Under the pieces are notes generated by a model. It was not told where the DNA came from. It searched no databases and was given only the letters and a program-made list of their open reading frames with translations. A DNA stretch of 16,450 bases from Thiocapsa sp. UBA6158 (GTDB lineage Bacteria > Pseudomonadota > Gammaproteobacteria > Chromatiales > Chromatiaceae). A program made the translations under genes and the position numbers. Shown in pieces: positions 7,305 through 15,218 of the stretch; position 1 is the first letter of the stretch; each line of letters starts with the position of its first letter. The stretch is taken from assembly GCF_002423035.1 (NCBI RefSeq), contig NZ_DIUM01000119.1:1-16450 (forward strand), written 5' to 3'.

Positions 7305-7672
7305 TGCAGGCGGATCGTTCCCCTCCCGCACATGACCTTGGTGCGCAGGGATGGGCTACCTCAGAGCCATATCCGACAAGATCCGCCGCGTCGCGCGCAC
7401 CAATCGTTCCGATTATCCGATGTGTTGTCGTAGGTTTTTCCATCGCAGCCTTGTTCGTCAGCCGGCCCGCCCCGGCTATGCTCGGGAGGAAGATACCGGC
7501 CGACGGAGTCGACGAGAATCTTGCGCGCCCACCGGCATGAGTACCGCCTCCGGCTCGCGGCTGCATCTTCAGCGGCACCCTCGACGCCCTCGAGCCCGCC
7601 CGATGCGGCGCCGCCCTCCCGTCCGTTTTGATTCGACCCCTGTGACAGCCGCCGATCGGAGCCGTAACCGCC
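7305..7672. other. long leader/intergenic region before the DUF4914 gene
   Basis: About 370 bases with no ORF of protein-like composition on either strand. It should contain the promoter of the DUF4914-kinase pair; I cannot identify -10/-35 boxes with confidence. Confidence 0.5.
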
Positions 7673-9577
7673 ATGACCACATCCTCGCGTTCTCTGCTTG
7701 ATCTCGCATTGCCCCCTGCCGCGGCAGAGCTGCTCGCCGCGGCACCGCGCGTGACGGTGGCCGGTACCACCGCCGAGCTCATGGCCCTCGCGGTGCGCGA
7801 CGCGCCCGGGGGCAACCACGAGGTCGCCTACGAGGTGTCGGGCCGCGGCCGGGTGGTCGAGGCCACCGTCTGCCGCACCCGCAACGGCATCTGCGCCAAC
7901 TACACCGAGCCCTACATGCGCCGTCGCGACCCCGACTGCATGGTCATCGGCGATGCCCGCCCCACCGACAAGCCGACTTACCGTGAACGCTTCGGCAAGC
8001 CGTTCGAGTCGGTGCGCGAGGCCACCTTCGAATGGCTCAAGACCCAGCCGCTCGCCGCCTTCCCCTTCTACGCGGGCCTTCCCGACAAGGGCGCCGAAGC
8101 CCTGGTGATTGCGCCGGACAACGCGGGGTTCTTCGCCCTCGGACTCGCGCTGCTGCAGGGGATCATTCACGAGGACGAGCTGCCCGCGGATTTCCAGCCG
8201 AAGGCGATCATCTACGTCGCCCCGCCCTTCCGGCACACGCATTTCGGCGGGCGTCAGGTCGTGGTGCACAACCGCCTGGATGATGTCCACGAGCTGTTCA
8301 GCTACAACCTCTATCCCGGCCCGAGCGCCAAGAAGGGGATCTACGGGGTACTGCTCAACATCGGCGAGGAGGAGCGCTGGGTGACCATGCACTGCTCCAC
8401 CGTGCAGGTCGTCACCCCCTACGAGAACAAGCTGGTGATCGCCCACGAAGGCGCGAGCGGCGGCGGCAAAAGCGAGATGCTCGAGTATGCCCATCGCCAA
8501 CCAGACGGGACCCTTTTGATCGGCCGGAATCTCAGCACCCGCGAGGAGCGCACGCTCACCCTGCCGCGCGGTTGCGAGCTTCGCCCGGTGACGGACGACA
8601 TGGCGCTGTGCCATCCCTCCCTCGAGAAAGGCGCCGGCAAGCTGACCCTGATGGACGCGGAGAGCGCCTGGTTCGTCCGCTGCAACCACATCGCCCGCTA
8701 TGGCACGGACCCGCACATCGAGGAGCTCACCATCCACCCCCCGGCGCCGCTCCTGTTCCTCAACATTCACGGGCGCCCGGACGCCACGACGCTGCTGTGG
8801 GAGCACATCGAGGACTCCCCCGGGGTGCCCTGCCCAAACCCGCGCGTGATCATCCCGCGGGCGGTGATCCCCCGCGTGGTCCCCGGCGCGGTGGACGTGG
8901 ACGTGCGCAGCATGGGGGTACGCACCCCGCCCTGCACGCGCGCGCGTCCCAGCTACGGCATCATCGGGATGTTTCACCTGCTGCCTCCGGCGCTCGCCTG
9001 GCTGTGGCGGCTGGTGGCGCCGCGCGGTCATTCGAACCCGAGCATCGTCGAGACCGAAGGCATGTCCTCGGAGGGGGTGGGCTCGTATTGGCCGTTCGCC
9101 ACCGGGCGCATGGTCGACCACGCCAACCTCCTGCTCAACCAGATCATCGAGACCCCCGAGGTGCGCTACGTCCTGATCCCCAACCAGCACATTGGCGCCT
9201 GGGAGGTCGGTTTCATGCCCCAGTGGATCACCCGCGAGTATCTCGCGCGCCGGGGCGGAGCGCGCTTCGGCGCGGACCGACTCAAGCCCTCACGCTGCCC
9301 GCTGCTCGGCTACACCCCGGGCACCATCATCGTCGAGGGCAGCACCATCGGCTCCTGGTTCTTCGAGGTCGACCAGCAGCCCGAGGTCGGAGCCGAGGCT
9401 TACGATCAGGGAGCGGCCATCCTGAGCGCCTTTTTCCACCGCGAGCTGCGCGCCTTTCTCGATCCCGACCTCCTGCCGACGGGCCGCCGTATCATCGACT
9501 GCTGCCTGTCGGGCGGGAGTCTGGAGGACTATGACGGTCTGCTCGATCTGCCCCTCTTCGAGCCCGGCGACGCCTGA
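7673..9577 (+). CDS. DUF4914 family protein, PEP-carboxykinase-like P-loop enzyme
   Basis: A 634-residue protein I assign to DUF4914 by its overall sequence (for example YTEPYMRRRDPDCMVIGD near residue 76 and FRHTHFGGRQVVVHNR near 185). The core matches ATP-type PEP carboxykinase: SAKKGIYGVLLN (Lys220-Lys221) corresponds to the GEMKKG segment, MHCS (His240) to the family's MHCSAN, GASGGGKS (Gly260-Ser267, Lys266) to the P-loop GLSGTGKT, and LMDAESAWF (Asp328) to the LIGDDEHGW kinase-2 motif. Thus the Lys/His/Asp metal ligands and the nucleotide loop are kept. The N-terminal 180 and C-terminal 270 residues differ from true PEP carboxykinase, so ordinary gluconeogenic activity is unlikely. I infer a nucleotide- and metal-dependent phosphotransferase of unknown substrate, cytosolic. 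ATG 7673 has only a weak upstream CGGAG. The next gene starts 11 bases after its stop. Confidence 0.8.
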   Translation: MTTSSRSLLDLALPPAAAELLAAAPRVTVAGTTAELMALAVRDAPGGNHEVAYEVSGRGRVVEATVCRTRNGICANYTEPYMRRRDPDCMVIGDARPTDKPTYRERFGKPFESVREATFEWLKTQPLAAFPFYAGLPDKGAEALVIAPDNAGFFALGLALLQGIIHEDELPADFQPKAIIYVAPPFRHTHFGGRQVVVHNRLDDVHELFSYNLYPGPSAKKGIYGVLLNIGEEERWVTMHCSTVQVVTPYENKLVIAHEGASGGGKSEMLEYAHRQPDGTLLIGRNLSTREERTLTLPRGCELRPVTDDMALCHPSLEKGAGKLTLMDAESAWFVRCNHIARYGTDPHIEELTIHPPAPLLFLNIHGRPDATTLLWEHIEDSPGVPCPNPRVIIPRAVIPRVVPGAVDVDVRSMGVRTPPCTRARPSYGIIGMFHLLPPALAWLWRLVAPRGHSNPSIVETEGMSSEGVGSYWPFATGRMVDHANLLLNQIIETPEVRYVLIPNQHIGAWEVGFMPQWITREYLARRGGARFGADRLKPSRCPLLGYTPGTIIVEGSTIGSWFFEVDQQPEVGAEAYDQGAAILSAFFHRELRAFLDPDLLPTGRRIIDCCLSGGSLEDYDGLLDLPLFEPGDA

Positions 9578-9588
9578 AGGAGCGAGCG

Positions 9589-10479
9589 TTGGAACGTTTC
9601 GAGCACCGCTTCCACCACCCGCACCAGCGCTCCTTCGACCAAGCGCCGGCGGCCCTGCGCCGCCGCGTGTTCGGGGTCGACTACATCCAGCTGCGGGGCA
9701 AGCAGTCGGGCGAGCTCTTCGTCACCCGCCACGGCTGGCCGGTACTCGATTCGATCCTGCCGTCCCATTGGTTCGTCGGCGAGGGGTTGTCGAAGGTGGG
9801 ACGCCAGTTGGCCGGGGCCACCGGGGCGGTGTACCGGGTCGCGGTGCCGCACAAGCGGCGAGAGCAGTTCGCGCTGGTGGTCAAGTTCAGCCGTTTCGCC
9901 CAGGAGGCGCTGGTATCGATCGCGCCCGACCAGGTCATGGACTGGGAGGAGCGAGACCGCATCGCGTCCAGCGAATTCCTGTCCCCGTTCGAGGAGTTTG
10001 CCCATCTAAAGCGGCTGCGCGCTGCGGCGGGTTGCAGCATTCCCACCAAGGCGCCGCTCGCGATCTACAGCCCGCCTACACGATACCTCGACTGGCAGCT
10101 CGGCCGCCGCTCCCACCGCCGCTGGTGGTACGACCGGGTTCTCGGCGAGGACCAGGCCGCCCAACCTGAGGGTGCGCGGGTGCGCTACGCCTGGGAACGC
10201 ATGTACGTCCTCCTCTACCGCTGGATCGACGGCATCGACGCGGAGACCGCCCACCTGCAGGGATATCTGACCGAGCCCGAGCTGCGGCACCTGTCCGAGG
10301 ACGCGCGCCAAGCGCTGCGACGTCTCGGCTGGGACGTTCTGGACCACAAGCCACGCCACCTGATCGTACGGCCCTGCCCGCGCTCGGGATGCCTGGTCAG
10401 TCGCCGCGGGCGGACCCTGTGGGCCCTGGTCGACTACGAGCTCCTGGTGCCCTACCCGGCGGCAGCAGCGCGACCCTGA
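9589..10479 (+). CDS. divergent protein-kinase-like (PKL) phosphotransferase, partner of DUF4914
   Basis: Starts at TTG 9589, 6 bases after AAGGAG (9577-9582) and 11 bases after the DUF4914 stop, so the two are very likely one operon. The 296 residues have the layout of a kinase fold: a glycine-containing loop GATGAVYRV (about 76-84), then FALVVKF with Lys99 in the position of the ATP-binding lysine, a helical middle with a conserved-looking WERMYVLLYRWIDGID, then VLDHKPRHLIV with Asp252 in the catalytic-loop position, and ALVDYELL with Asp282 in the DFG position (DYE, as in aminoglycoside/choline kinase relatives). The catalytic-loop asparagine is replaced by His257. The fold assignment is inference from motif order and spacing; the exact family and substrate are unknown. 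No membrane segment or signal peptide. Confidence 0.7.
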   Translation: MERFEHRFHHPHQRSFDQAPAALRRRVFGVDYIQLRGKQSGELFVTRHGWPVLDSILPSHWFVGEGLSKVGRQLAGATGAVYRVAVPHKRREQFALVVKFSRFAQEALVSIAPDQVMDWEERDRIASSEFLSPFEEFAHLKRLRAAAGCSIPTKAPLAIYSPPTRYLDWQLGRRSHRRWWYDRVLGEDQAAQPEGARVRYAWERMYVLLYRWIDGIDAETAHLQGYLTEPELRHLSEDARQALRRLGWDVLDHKPRHLIVRPCPRSGCLVSRRGRTLWALVDYELLVPYPAAAARP

Positions 10480-10615
10480 TCGTCCAGATTAGCGTGCGCC
10501 AGCTCTACGAAATCCGGAGGGGCGGCTTCGTCGCCAAGCGCATCCCGGCCGGGGATCAGCTCCAAAAGTGGGTGCACACCCCCCGGCGCATCGTGCTTCC
10601 CTGCAAGGTAAACCC

Positions 10616-10633
10616 GATGTTGTTTCCAACATC
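10616..10633. repeat. small perfect palindrome
   Basis: GATGTTG (10616-10622), loop TTTC, CAACATC (10627-10633), about 57 bases upstream of the truncated zinc-ribbon ORF. It could be an operator or a leader hairpin; no further support. Confidence 0.3.
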
Positions 10634-10689
10634 ATCTCGTCACGGACCTCTAAGATTCGCTTCCGAGATGCTCTTGCGGGAGGAGACCT

Positions 10690-10764
10690 ATGCCCGACAA
10701 GGTTGCCGGGCGGATCTGCCCCGGATGCGGAGAGCGCGGCGGCGACACAATCAGTCGGTCGTGA
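10690..10764 (+). pseudogene. 24-codon ORF with zinc-ribbon start, probable truncated gene
   Basis: GGGAGGAG (10678-10685) gives ATG 10690 a near-ideal ribosome site. The product, MPDKVAGRICPGCGERGG and six more residues, opens with a CPGC pair like the first knuckle of a zinc ribbon, then stops at 10762-10764, overlapping the 3' end of the convergent hydrolase gene by 14 bases. The second cysteine pair is missing, so I read it as the stump of a longer gene. A genuine micro-protein is the alternative. Confidence 0.35.
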
Positions 10765-11773
10765 CCTCGACAATGCCGTTGTACGAGCCGCCGATGATGT
10801 AGAGCCAAAGCTCCGCCCACGGATCGTCGCGTAGGTGGAAGCGTAACCAGTAGCCGATCCATTGCGCGACGTCATGGTTGGCCTTGGGCTGGGGCAGGGT
10901 CGGCTGCAGCGGATCAGGCCGGGCACCGGGCGGATCGTTCCGATCGGTGATGCCGTAGTGATTGGCGCCTTCAATGTCGATCCGGCCGCGGGGTGACTCC
11001 AGCGTCGGATAGGTGGCGTCGGCCTTGTCCGGCGTGGAGATGCCGTCGAGGCTGCCCTGGACCAGTGCAACCGCCACACCCGAGGTGTCGAGATCGGTCA
11101 CGACACCATCGAAGCCGAGCATGTTGGTCCCGTAGAAGGCACCGGTCCGCAGTGCGGCTGGCGGGGTATAGGTGCCGTCGGGTGCGGTGCAGATCGCGGG
11201 CTCGCAGACTCCGGCGAGTGCGGTGAGTCCGACCCGGCCACCGAGCGAGTGGCCGATCACGGCCATGCTTTCGATATCGACGACCCGGAACAGCGGCGAG
11301 GACGGGTCCGCGTCGGCAGCGACCATGGTCGTGTAGACCGCCGTGACGACGCCGACCTCGCTGAACAGCACCGGGTCCGGAAAGGCCGGCGGGAAGCTGC
11401 GGAAGTGATTCGGCACCACGACCACATGGCCCCGACGGGCGAGTTGCATCGCCAACTGGCGATACTGGGATTTGTCCACCAGCGCTCCCTGCAGCACGGC
11501 CACCAACGGCAGGCTGTCCTCGAACCAGTCGGGAAACCGCGAGCGGATACGCGGCAGATACACATCGGCCGCGTCGCCGTTGTCGAGGGTCAGCATCAGG
11601 GTGCGGACCGATGGAGATTGGGCCTGAAAGGCGCTGGCGTCGTCGGCATCGGGAAAGGCGCAGGCCGCACCGGCGATGGCGACGGAACCGGCCGCGAGCA
11701 GGGTCGCCAGTCTTCGGCGCATCCGGGCGCGGTGGTCAATCGGGTGCTGATCATCTCTGCGGAACTCGAACAT
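10751..11773 (-). CDS. exported alpha/beta hydrolase (chlorophyllase/dienelactone-hydrolase-like)
   Basis: The frame is open upstream to 12025, but ATG 11773 has AGGAG about 8 bases upstream and leads directly into a signal peptide, so I use it (340 residues). N-terminal signal: RMRRRLATLLAAGSVAIAGAACAFP, either cleaved after ACA or lipidated at the Cys of AGAAC. The alpha/beta-hydrolase fold shows the nucleophile elbow GHSLGG (Ser176), acid GSLDGI (Asp243) and histidine GANHYGI (His272), in the usual order, so the triad is complete. VAVLQGALVDKSQYRQLAMQLARRGHVVVVPNH is the typical beta3-to-helix A region of chlorophyllase-like esterases. Expected to hydrolyse an ester in the periplasm or at the outer surface; substrate unknown. 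It lies downstream of the SulP gene and its terminator, so it is probably transcribed separately. Confidence 0.85.
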   Translation of the reverse strand: MFEFRRDDQHPIDHRARMRRRLATLLAAGSVAIAGAACAFPDADDASAFQAQSPSVRTLMLTLDNGDAADVYLPRIRSRFPDWFEDSLPLVAVLQGALVDKSQYRQLAMQLARRGHVVVVPNHFRSFPPAFPDPVLFSEVGVVTAVYTTMVAADADPSSPLFRVVDIESMAVIGHSLGGRVGLTALAGVCEPAICTAPDGTYTPPAALRTGAFYGTNMLGFDGVVTDLDTSGVAVALVQGSLDGISTPDKADATYPTLESPRGRIDIEGANHYGITDRNDPPGARPDPLQPTLPQPKANHDVAQWIGYWLRFHLRDDPWAELWLYIIGGSYNGIVEVTTD

Positions 11774-11982
11774 TGAACATCTCCTGCCCCGGCGAGCGCG
11801 GGTTGACTGATCGGTGCTGCGGTTTTGGCTGCCGTTAGGGTCGGCTGAAACGACCCAAGACCAGCTGGACCGCAGGCATCCGCAAAAGCGGTGGACGAAT
11901 CCGATAGGGTCAGCGTGGATTACTCTGAGGAATTCCCGTGGAATAAAGTGACCGACCACGCCCGATCCTGCGGCTCGGCGCA

Positions 11983-12011
11983 CAAGACAAACGGCGCTGA
12001 GATACAGCGCC
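11983..12011 (-). terminator. factor-independent terminator of the SulP gene
   Basis: On the minus strand, 10 bases after the SulP stop: GGCGCTG (12011-12005), loop TATCT, CAGCGCC (11999-11993), then the T-rich GTTTGTCTTG. A perfect 7-bp GC stem with a tail of this kind is a good intrinsic terminator and separates SulP from the hydrolase. Confidence 0.65.
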
Positions 12012-12021
12012 AGGCCGGCCA

Positions 12022-14124
12022 TCACGTGCTTTGCGGTTCGGATGGGGTCTCATAGCGCTCGAGCAATTCTTTCAGCGCATACTCCTTGTTCGGGAGGAAG
12101 TGATCGCGTCCGAGCTCTTCGACGATTCCGGTTTTCTCGAGAACCGACATCACCTGATGCTTCAATCCGCTGAAGTAGAGCCCGATGTCGGCGTCTCGCA
12201 GCTGTTTTGCGACCTCGTTGATCTTTTCTTCACCTGATGCGTCGATCTCGTTGATGCCACTGCCGATGATCAGGATCACCCGGGTCTTCGGAAACTCGGC
12301 GATGGCCTCCAGCACGATGTCCTCGAAGTAAGCGACGGTCGAGAAGGTCAGCGAGCCGTCGAAACGGACCGGCACGACCGTCTCGCTGACCGGCACGAGA
12401 TTGTGCGCCTTGATGCCGCCGAGGGTTCCATCCGGTTTACGCGCGACGATCTCAGCGCGCGGACGCATACTCTTGATCAGATAGAGCAGCACCGTCAGGA
12501 CAATGCCGAGGAGTATGCCGTTGGCGATTGCCGGAGCCATCACGAGGGTCGCCAGGAAGGTCACGATGCCGACGATCGCGCCGCCGCGGTCGACCTTCCA
12601 GGCATGGACCAGCGGCGCGACGCGGATCAGGCCGAAGACGGCCATCATCACAATGACCGCCAGCACGGACTGCGGCAGGCTGTAGAGGTAGGACGTAAAG
12701 AACAGCAGGAAGACCATCACCGCCAGCGCGCTGATGACGGCGAAGAGGCCGGTCTTGGCGCCCGTCTTGGCCGCAACGGCCGATCGCGAGAAGGATCCGC
12801 TGACCGTGTAGGAGCTAAAGAAGCTCCCGACGATGTTCGCCAGACCCTGTCCGACGAGCTCCTTGCTCGCGTTGATCCGCTCCCCCGTGGTGGTGGCGAT
12901 GGCCTTGGAGATCGAGGTGGCCTCCATGAAACCGATCAGGGCCATCACGATCGCCGCCGGCAGCAGCGCCAGGATCAAATCCCACTGCACCTCGGGCACG
13001 GCGAACTGCGGCAGCCCCTTGGGAATATCCCCCACCACGGCCCCGCCCGAGGAGAGCGTCACGTCCCCGTCGTGCGTCTCGACGAAATGCCAGATTCGAC
13101 CGTCACGCGCCAGTCCCTCGGGGACCTGGCCTTTGGCGAAGAGGAGCATCGGCCCGTCCGGGATCGGCGAGCCTTCCAGGCGGATCGCGTGCAGGTCGAT
13201 GCGACGCGCGTTGTTCTGTGACCGCGACTGATCCAACTCGTACTGGAAGAGACGGACCGACGCCGATAACTCCGCGGCGCGCTTGATGGCCTCCATCCCG
13301 CCTGCCTGCTCGAGTCGAGCGGCCTCGCGGCTGCGCTCCGCGATCAACGCGGTGAGGGCCTTGATGCGCATCTCGGTCTGGCCGTAAGCCTCGATCGTCT
13401 CCACCGTCCGCACGTCCTGGATCTGCTCGATCCCGACGCTCGACTTGTGCTCGAAGCCGATGAGAGCAGACGCGGCGGTCGTTGCGAGTACGGCAATCAA
13501 GACGCCGGGGAGCCGTGAAGAGACCCGTTTGATCGCGTTGATGAGCAGAAAGGCCGCAAGCGCGAACACCAGTGTCGGCCAGTGCGTCTCGCCGATCTGC
13601 TGCACGACTCGCCAGAGATCCGCAAGATAGAAGTCGGAGCGAGGAAAGGGCACGCCGATGATCTTGCTGAGCTGCGACAGTCCGATGATCAGCGCCGCGG
13701 CATTCGTGAAGCCCACGACCACGGGACTCGACAGCAGGTTGACGATGGCCCCGAGCTTGAATAGACCCAGTGCGAGACGCAGCACTCCGACCATCAAGGC
13801 CAGCATGATCGACAGCTCGATGAAGCTCGCGCTTCCCGGTGAGGCGAAGGGGATGATCGCCGCCGCGGACATCAGCGAAAGCATCGCCACCGGGCCGGTG
13901 TGCAGTTGACTCGACGAGCCCCACATCGAGGCGATCATGACGGGCACAAAGGACGCGTACAGCCCGTACACGACAGGCAGGCCCGCCAACTGGGCATAAG
14001 CCATGCCTTGGGGCAGCAACACCAAAGCGACCGTGATGCCGGCAATGATGTCGTTGCGCAAGCCTTCCCGAGTCATGGGGAACCAGCGCAAGAAGGGCAG
14101 AACAGGATGCAGACGTTCCATCAT
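12022..14124 (-). CDS. SulP family anion transporter with STAS domain and long loop insert
   Basis: Inner-membrane anion transporter of the SulP/SLC26 family (sulfate, bicarbonate or other anions). The N-terminus carries the family signature DIIAGITVALVLLPQGMAYAQLAGLPVVYGLY, and the second hydrophobic block contains GFMEATSISKAIATTTGERINASKELVGQGLANIVGSFF. A C-terminal STAS domain follows (about residues 565-690, with VPVRFDGSLTFSTVAYFED and EIDASGEEK). Between the membrane segment ending near Phe224 and the one starting near Trp381 lies an insert of about 155 residues, containing a predicted coiled coil (about 252-306, Glu/Arg/Ala-rich), where typical members have a short loop. The frame is open to 14178; I take ATG 14124 (GGACGAG at 14136-14130), 700 residues, with ATG 14121 equally possible. 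Substrate cannot be told from sequence. Confidence 0.88.
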   Translation of the reverse strand: MMERLHPVLPFLRWFPMTREGLRNDIIAGITVALVLLPQGMAYAQLAGLPVVYGLYASFVPVMIASMWGSSSQLHTGPVAMLSLMSAAAIIPFASPGSASFIELSIMLALMVGVLRLALGLFKLGAIVNLLSSPVVVGFTNAAALIIGLSQLSKIIGVPFPRSDFYLADLWRVVQQIGETHWPTLVFALAAFLLINAIKRVSSRLPGVLIAVLATTAASALIGFEHKSSVGIEQIQDVRTVETIEAYGQTEMRIKALTALIAERSREAARLEQAGGMEAIKRAAELSASVRLFQYELDQSRSQNNARRIDLHAIRLEGSPIPDGPMLLFAKGQVPEGLARDGRIWHFVETHDGDVTLSSGGAVVGDIPKGLPQFAVPEVQWDLILALLPAAIVMALIGFMEATSISKAIATTTGERINASKELVGQGLANIVGSFFSSYTVSGSFSRSAVAAKTGAKTGLFAVISALAVMVFLLFFTSYLYSLPQSVLAVIVMMAVFGLIRVAPLVHAWKVDRGGAIVGIVTFLATLVMAPAIANGILLGIVLTVLLYLIKSMRPRAEIVARKPDGTLGGIKAHNLVPVSETVVPVRFDGSLTFSTVAYFEDIVLEAIAEFPKTRVILIIGSGINEIDASGEEKINEVAKQLRDADIGLYFSGLKHQVMSVLEKTGIVEELGRDHFLPNKEYALKELLERYETPSEPQST

Positions 14125-14291
14125 GACGACTCGTCCGGCTGATTGAAGAGCGAACACGCACCCGATCGGTGTGCGCAAGTGGCCAGCAATCCTTTAGAGT
14201 AGAGAGGTGTTGGCGGTCGGACTAATCGATGATAGGCGTCCGTGGCATAGCTGATGATCGATGTGTGCCACAACCGAAGGGGATCTCGGGC

Positions 14292-14382
14292 GATTTCCGG
14301 GAGTGAGCATCCCGCCGGCACGGGCCTGCAGGTCCCCGGGCAACTTAAGTCATCCCGGGCGATTGTTCCTTTCCCGGAAATC
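14292..14382. repeat. 11-bp inverted repeat in the BON-SulP intergenic region
   Basis: GATTTCCGGGA (14292-14302) and its exact complement TCCCGGAAATC (14372-14382), 69 bases apart, with several further CCCGG-containing elements and the short direct repeat CGGGCGATT inside. It lies in the 290-base space between the BON gene stop and the SulP start, both minus strand. It could form the base of a structured 3' end, or be a paired regulator site for SulP. Confidence 0.4.
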
Positions 14383-14414
14383 ATCCCGGTGCACAGAGAC
14401 GCGCACCGCGAGGG

Positions 14415-15218
14415 TTACATGGGTCTCTGGAAACTCAGCAGAGATTCCACCTCGCGCACGCCCAAGATGTCGCCAGCCAGGGCCTCGGCAACCTGTCGCT
14501 CTGCCAGCGACGTGACTGTGCCGCGAAGCAACACCACCCCGTCGGTCGAGCTCACCTCCATGCTGCCCGCGTTCACGGTGGTGTCGTAGCGCAGGACGGC
14601 CCCGAGGCGATTGGCGATCCAGGTATCGGAGCGCTTGACCTCGGCGACCGCAGCCTGGCGCTCGCGCTCCTCGGTCAAGACATCCGGGTCGACGTTGATG
14701 TAATTGAAGACTTCGCGCACCCCTTCGGTGGTCCCGACAATTGTCGCCACACGATCGGAAGCTCCGGTCGAGCCGACGCGACCCTGGAGGCGAGCGATGC
14801 CCCCGTCGATCTCGACGGAAACCTCCAGCCCGCTCGTGCTGATCTGCCACTCCAAGCGCTCCCGGATCTTGGTCGCCACATCCAGGTCTTCGACTCGGGC
14901 AGTGAGTGGCCCCGGGCTCTGTGCGAAGTCGGCGTTCAGGTCGAGGGCGTTATCTACCGGCACCCCGTCGGCGACCAGGTTGGCCAGATCCTCGGCAAGG
15001 GCTCGCTCGATGGCGCCCGGCACCGATCCCTCGATGCGCAGGCGCCCGTCCCGCAAGAGGACTTGGATCGTATAGCCGCTGAGATGTTGGTTGAGCGCGA
15101 TGATGGTCTCGACCTTGGCCGCGGCTGCGGCGTCGGTATCGGCCCGCAGGGGCGATGCCGAGAGCAGGGCCAGCAATGCCGAGGTGATCAAGATACGCTC
15201 CGGTCGTGTCGATCTCAT
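14415..15218 (-). CDS. exported triple-BON-domain protein
   Basis: The frame is open to 15326; ATG 15218 places a clear signal peptide at the start (MRSTRPERILITSALLALLSASPLRA, cut before DTDA), giving 267 residues, although its ribosome site is weak. Three BON repeats follow, at about 35-95, 113-178 and 197-264; each has the alpha-beta-beta-alpha-beta pattern with a glycine-centred turn (DGRLRIEGSV, DGGIARLQGRV, DGVVLLRGTV) and an ending of the VREV-N/S type. BON domains occur in OsmY and DolP, where they bind membrane phospholipid or protect the envelope. Periplasmic envelope or stress role is inferred. Upstream of SulP on the same strand, but 290 bases apart. Confidence 0.85.
   Translation of the reverse strand: MRSTRPERILITSALLALLSASPLRADTDAAAAAKVETIIALNQHLSGYTIQVLLRDGRLRIEGSVPGAIERALAEDLANLVADGVPVDNALDLNADFAQSPGPLTARVEDLDVATKIRERLEWQISTSGLEVSVEIDGGIARLQGRVGSTGASDRVATIVGTTEGVREVFNYINVDPDVLTEERERQAAVAEVKRSDTWIANRLGAVLRYDTTVNAGSMEVSSTDGVVLLRGTVTSLAERQVAEALAGDILGVREVESLLSFQRPM

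Noticed and set aside
7361..9190. 609-residue open frame on the minus strand opposite the DUF4914 gene
   Set aside because: Composition (Gly/Arg/Val/His/Ala-rich, no motif) is that of an antisense shadow, while the plus strand carries PEPCK-like motifs.
11774..12025. Upstream extension of the hydrolase to an ATG overlapping the SulP stop codon
   Set aside because: The extension runs through the SulP terminator, adds 84 residues before a good signal peptide, and has no RBS; ATG 11773 has one.
14250..14272. TGGCAC on the minus strand as part of a sigma-54 promoter for SulP
   Set aside because: The -12 element (TTGC at the correct distance) is absent.
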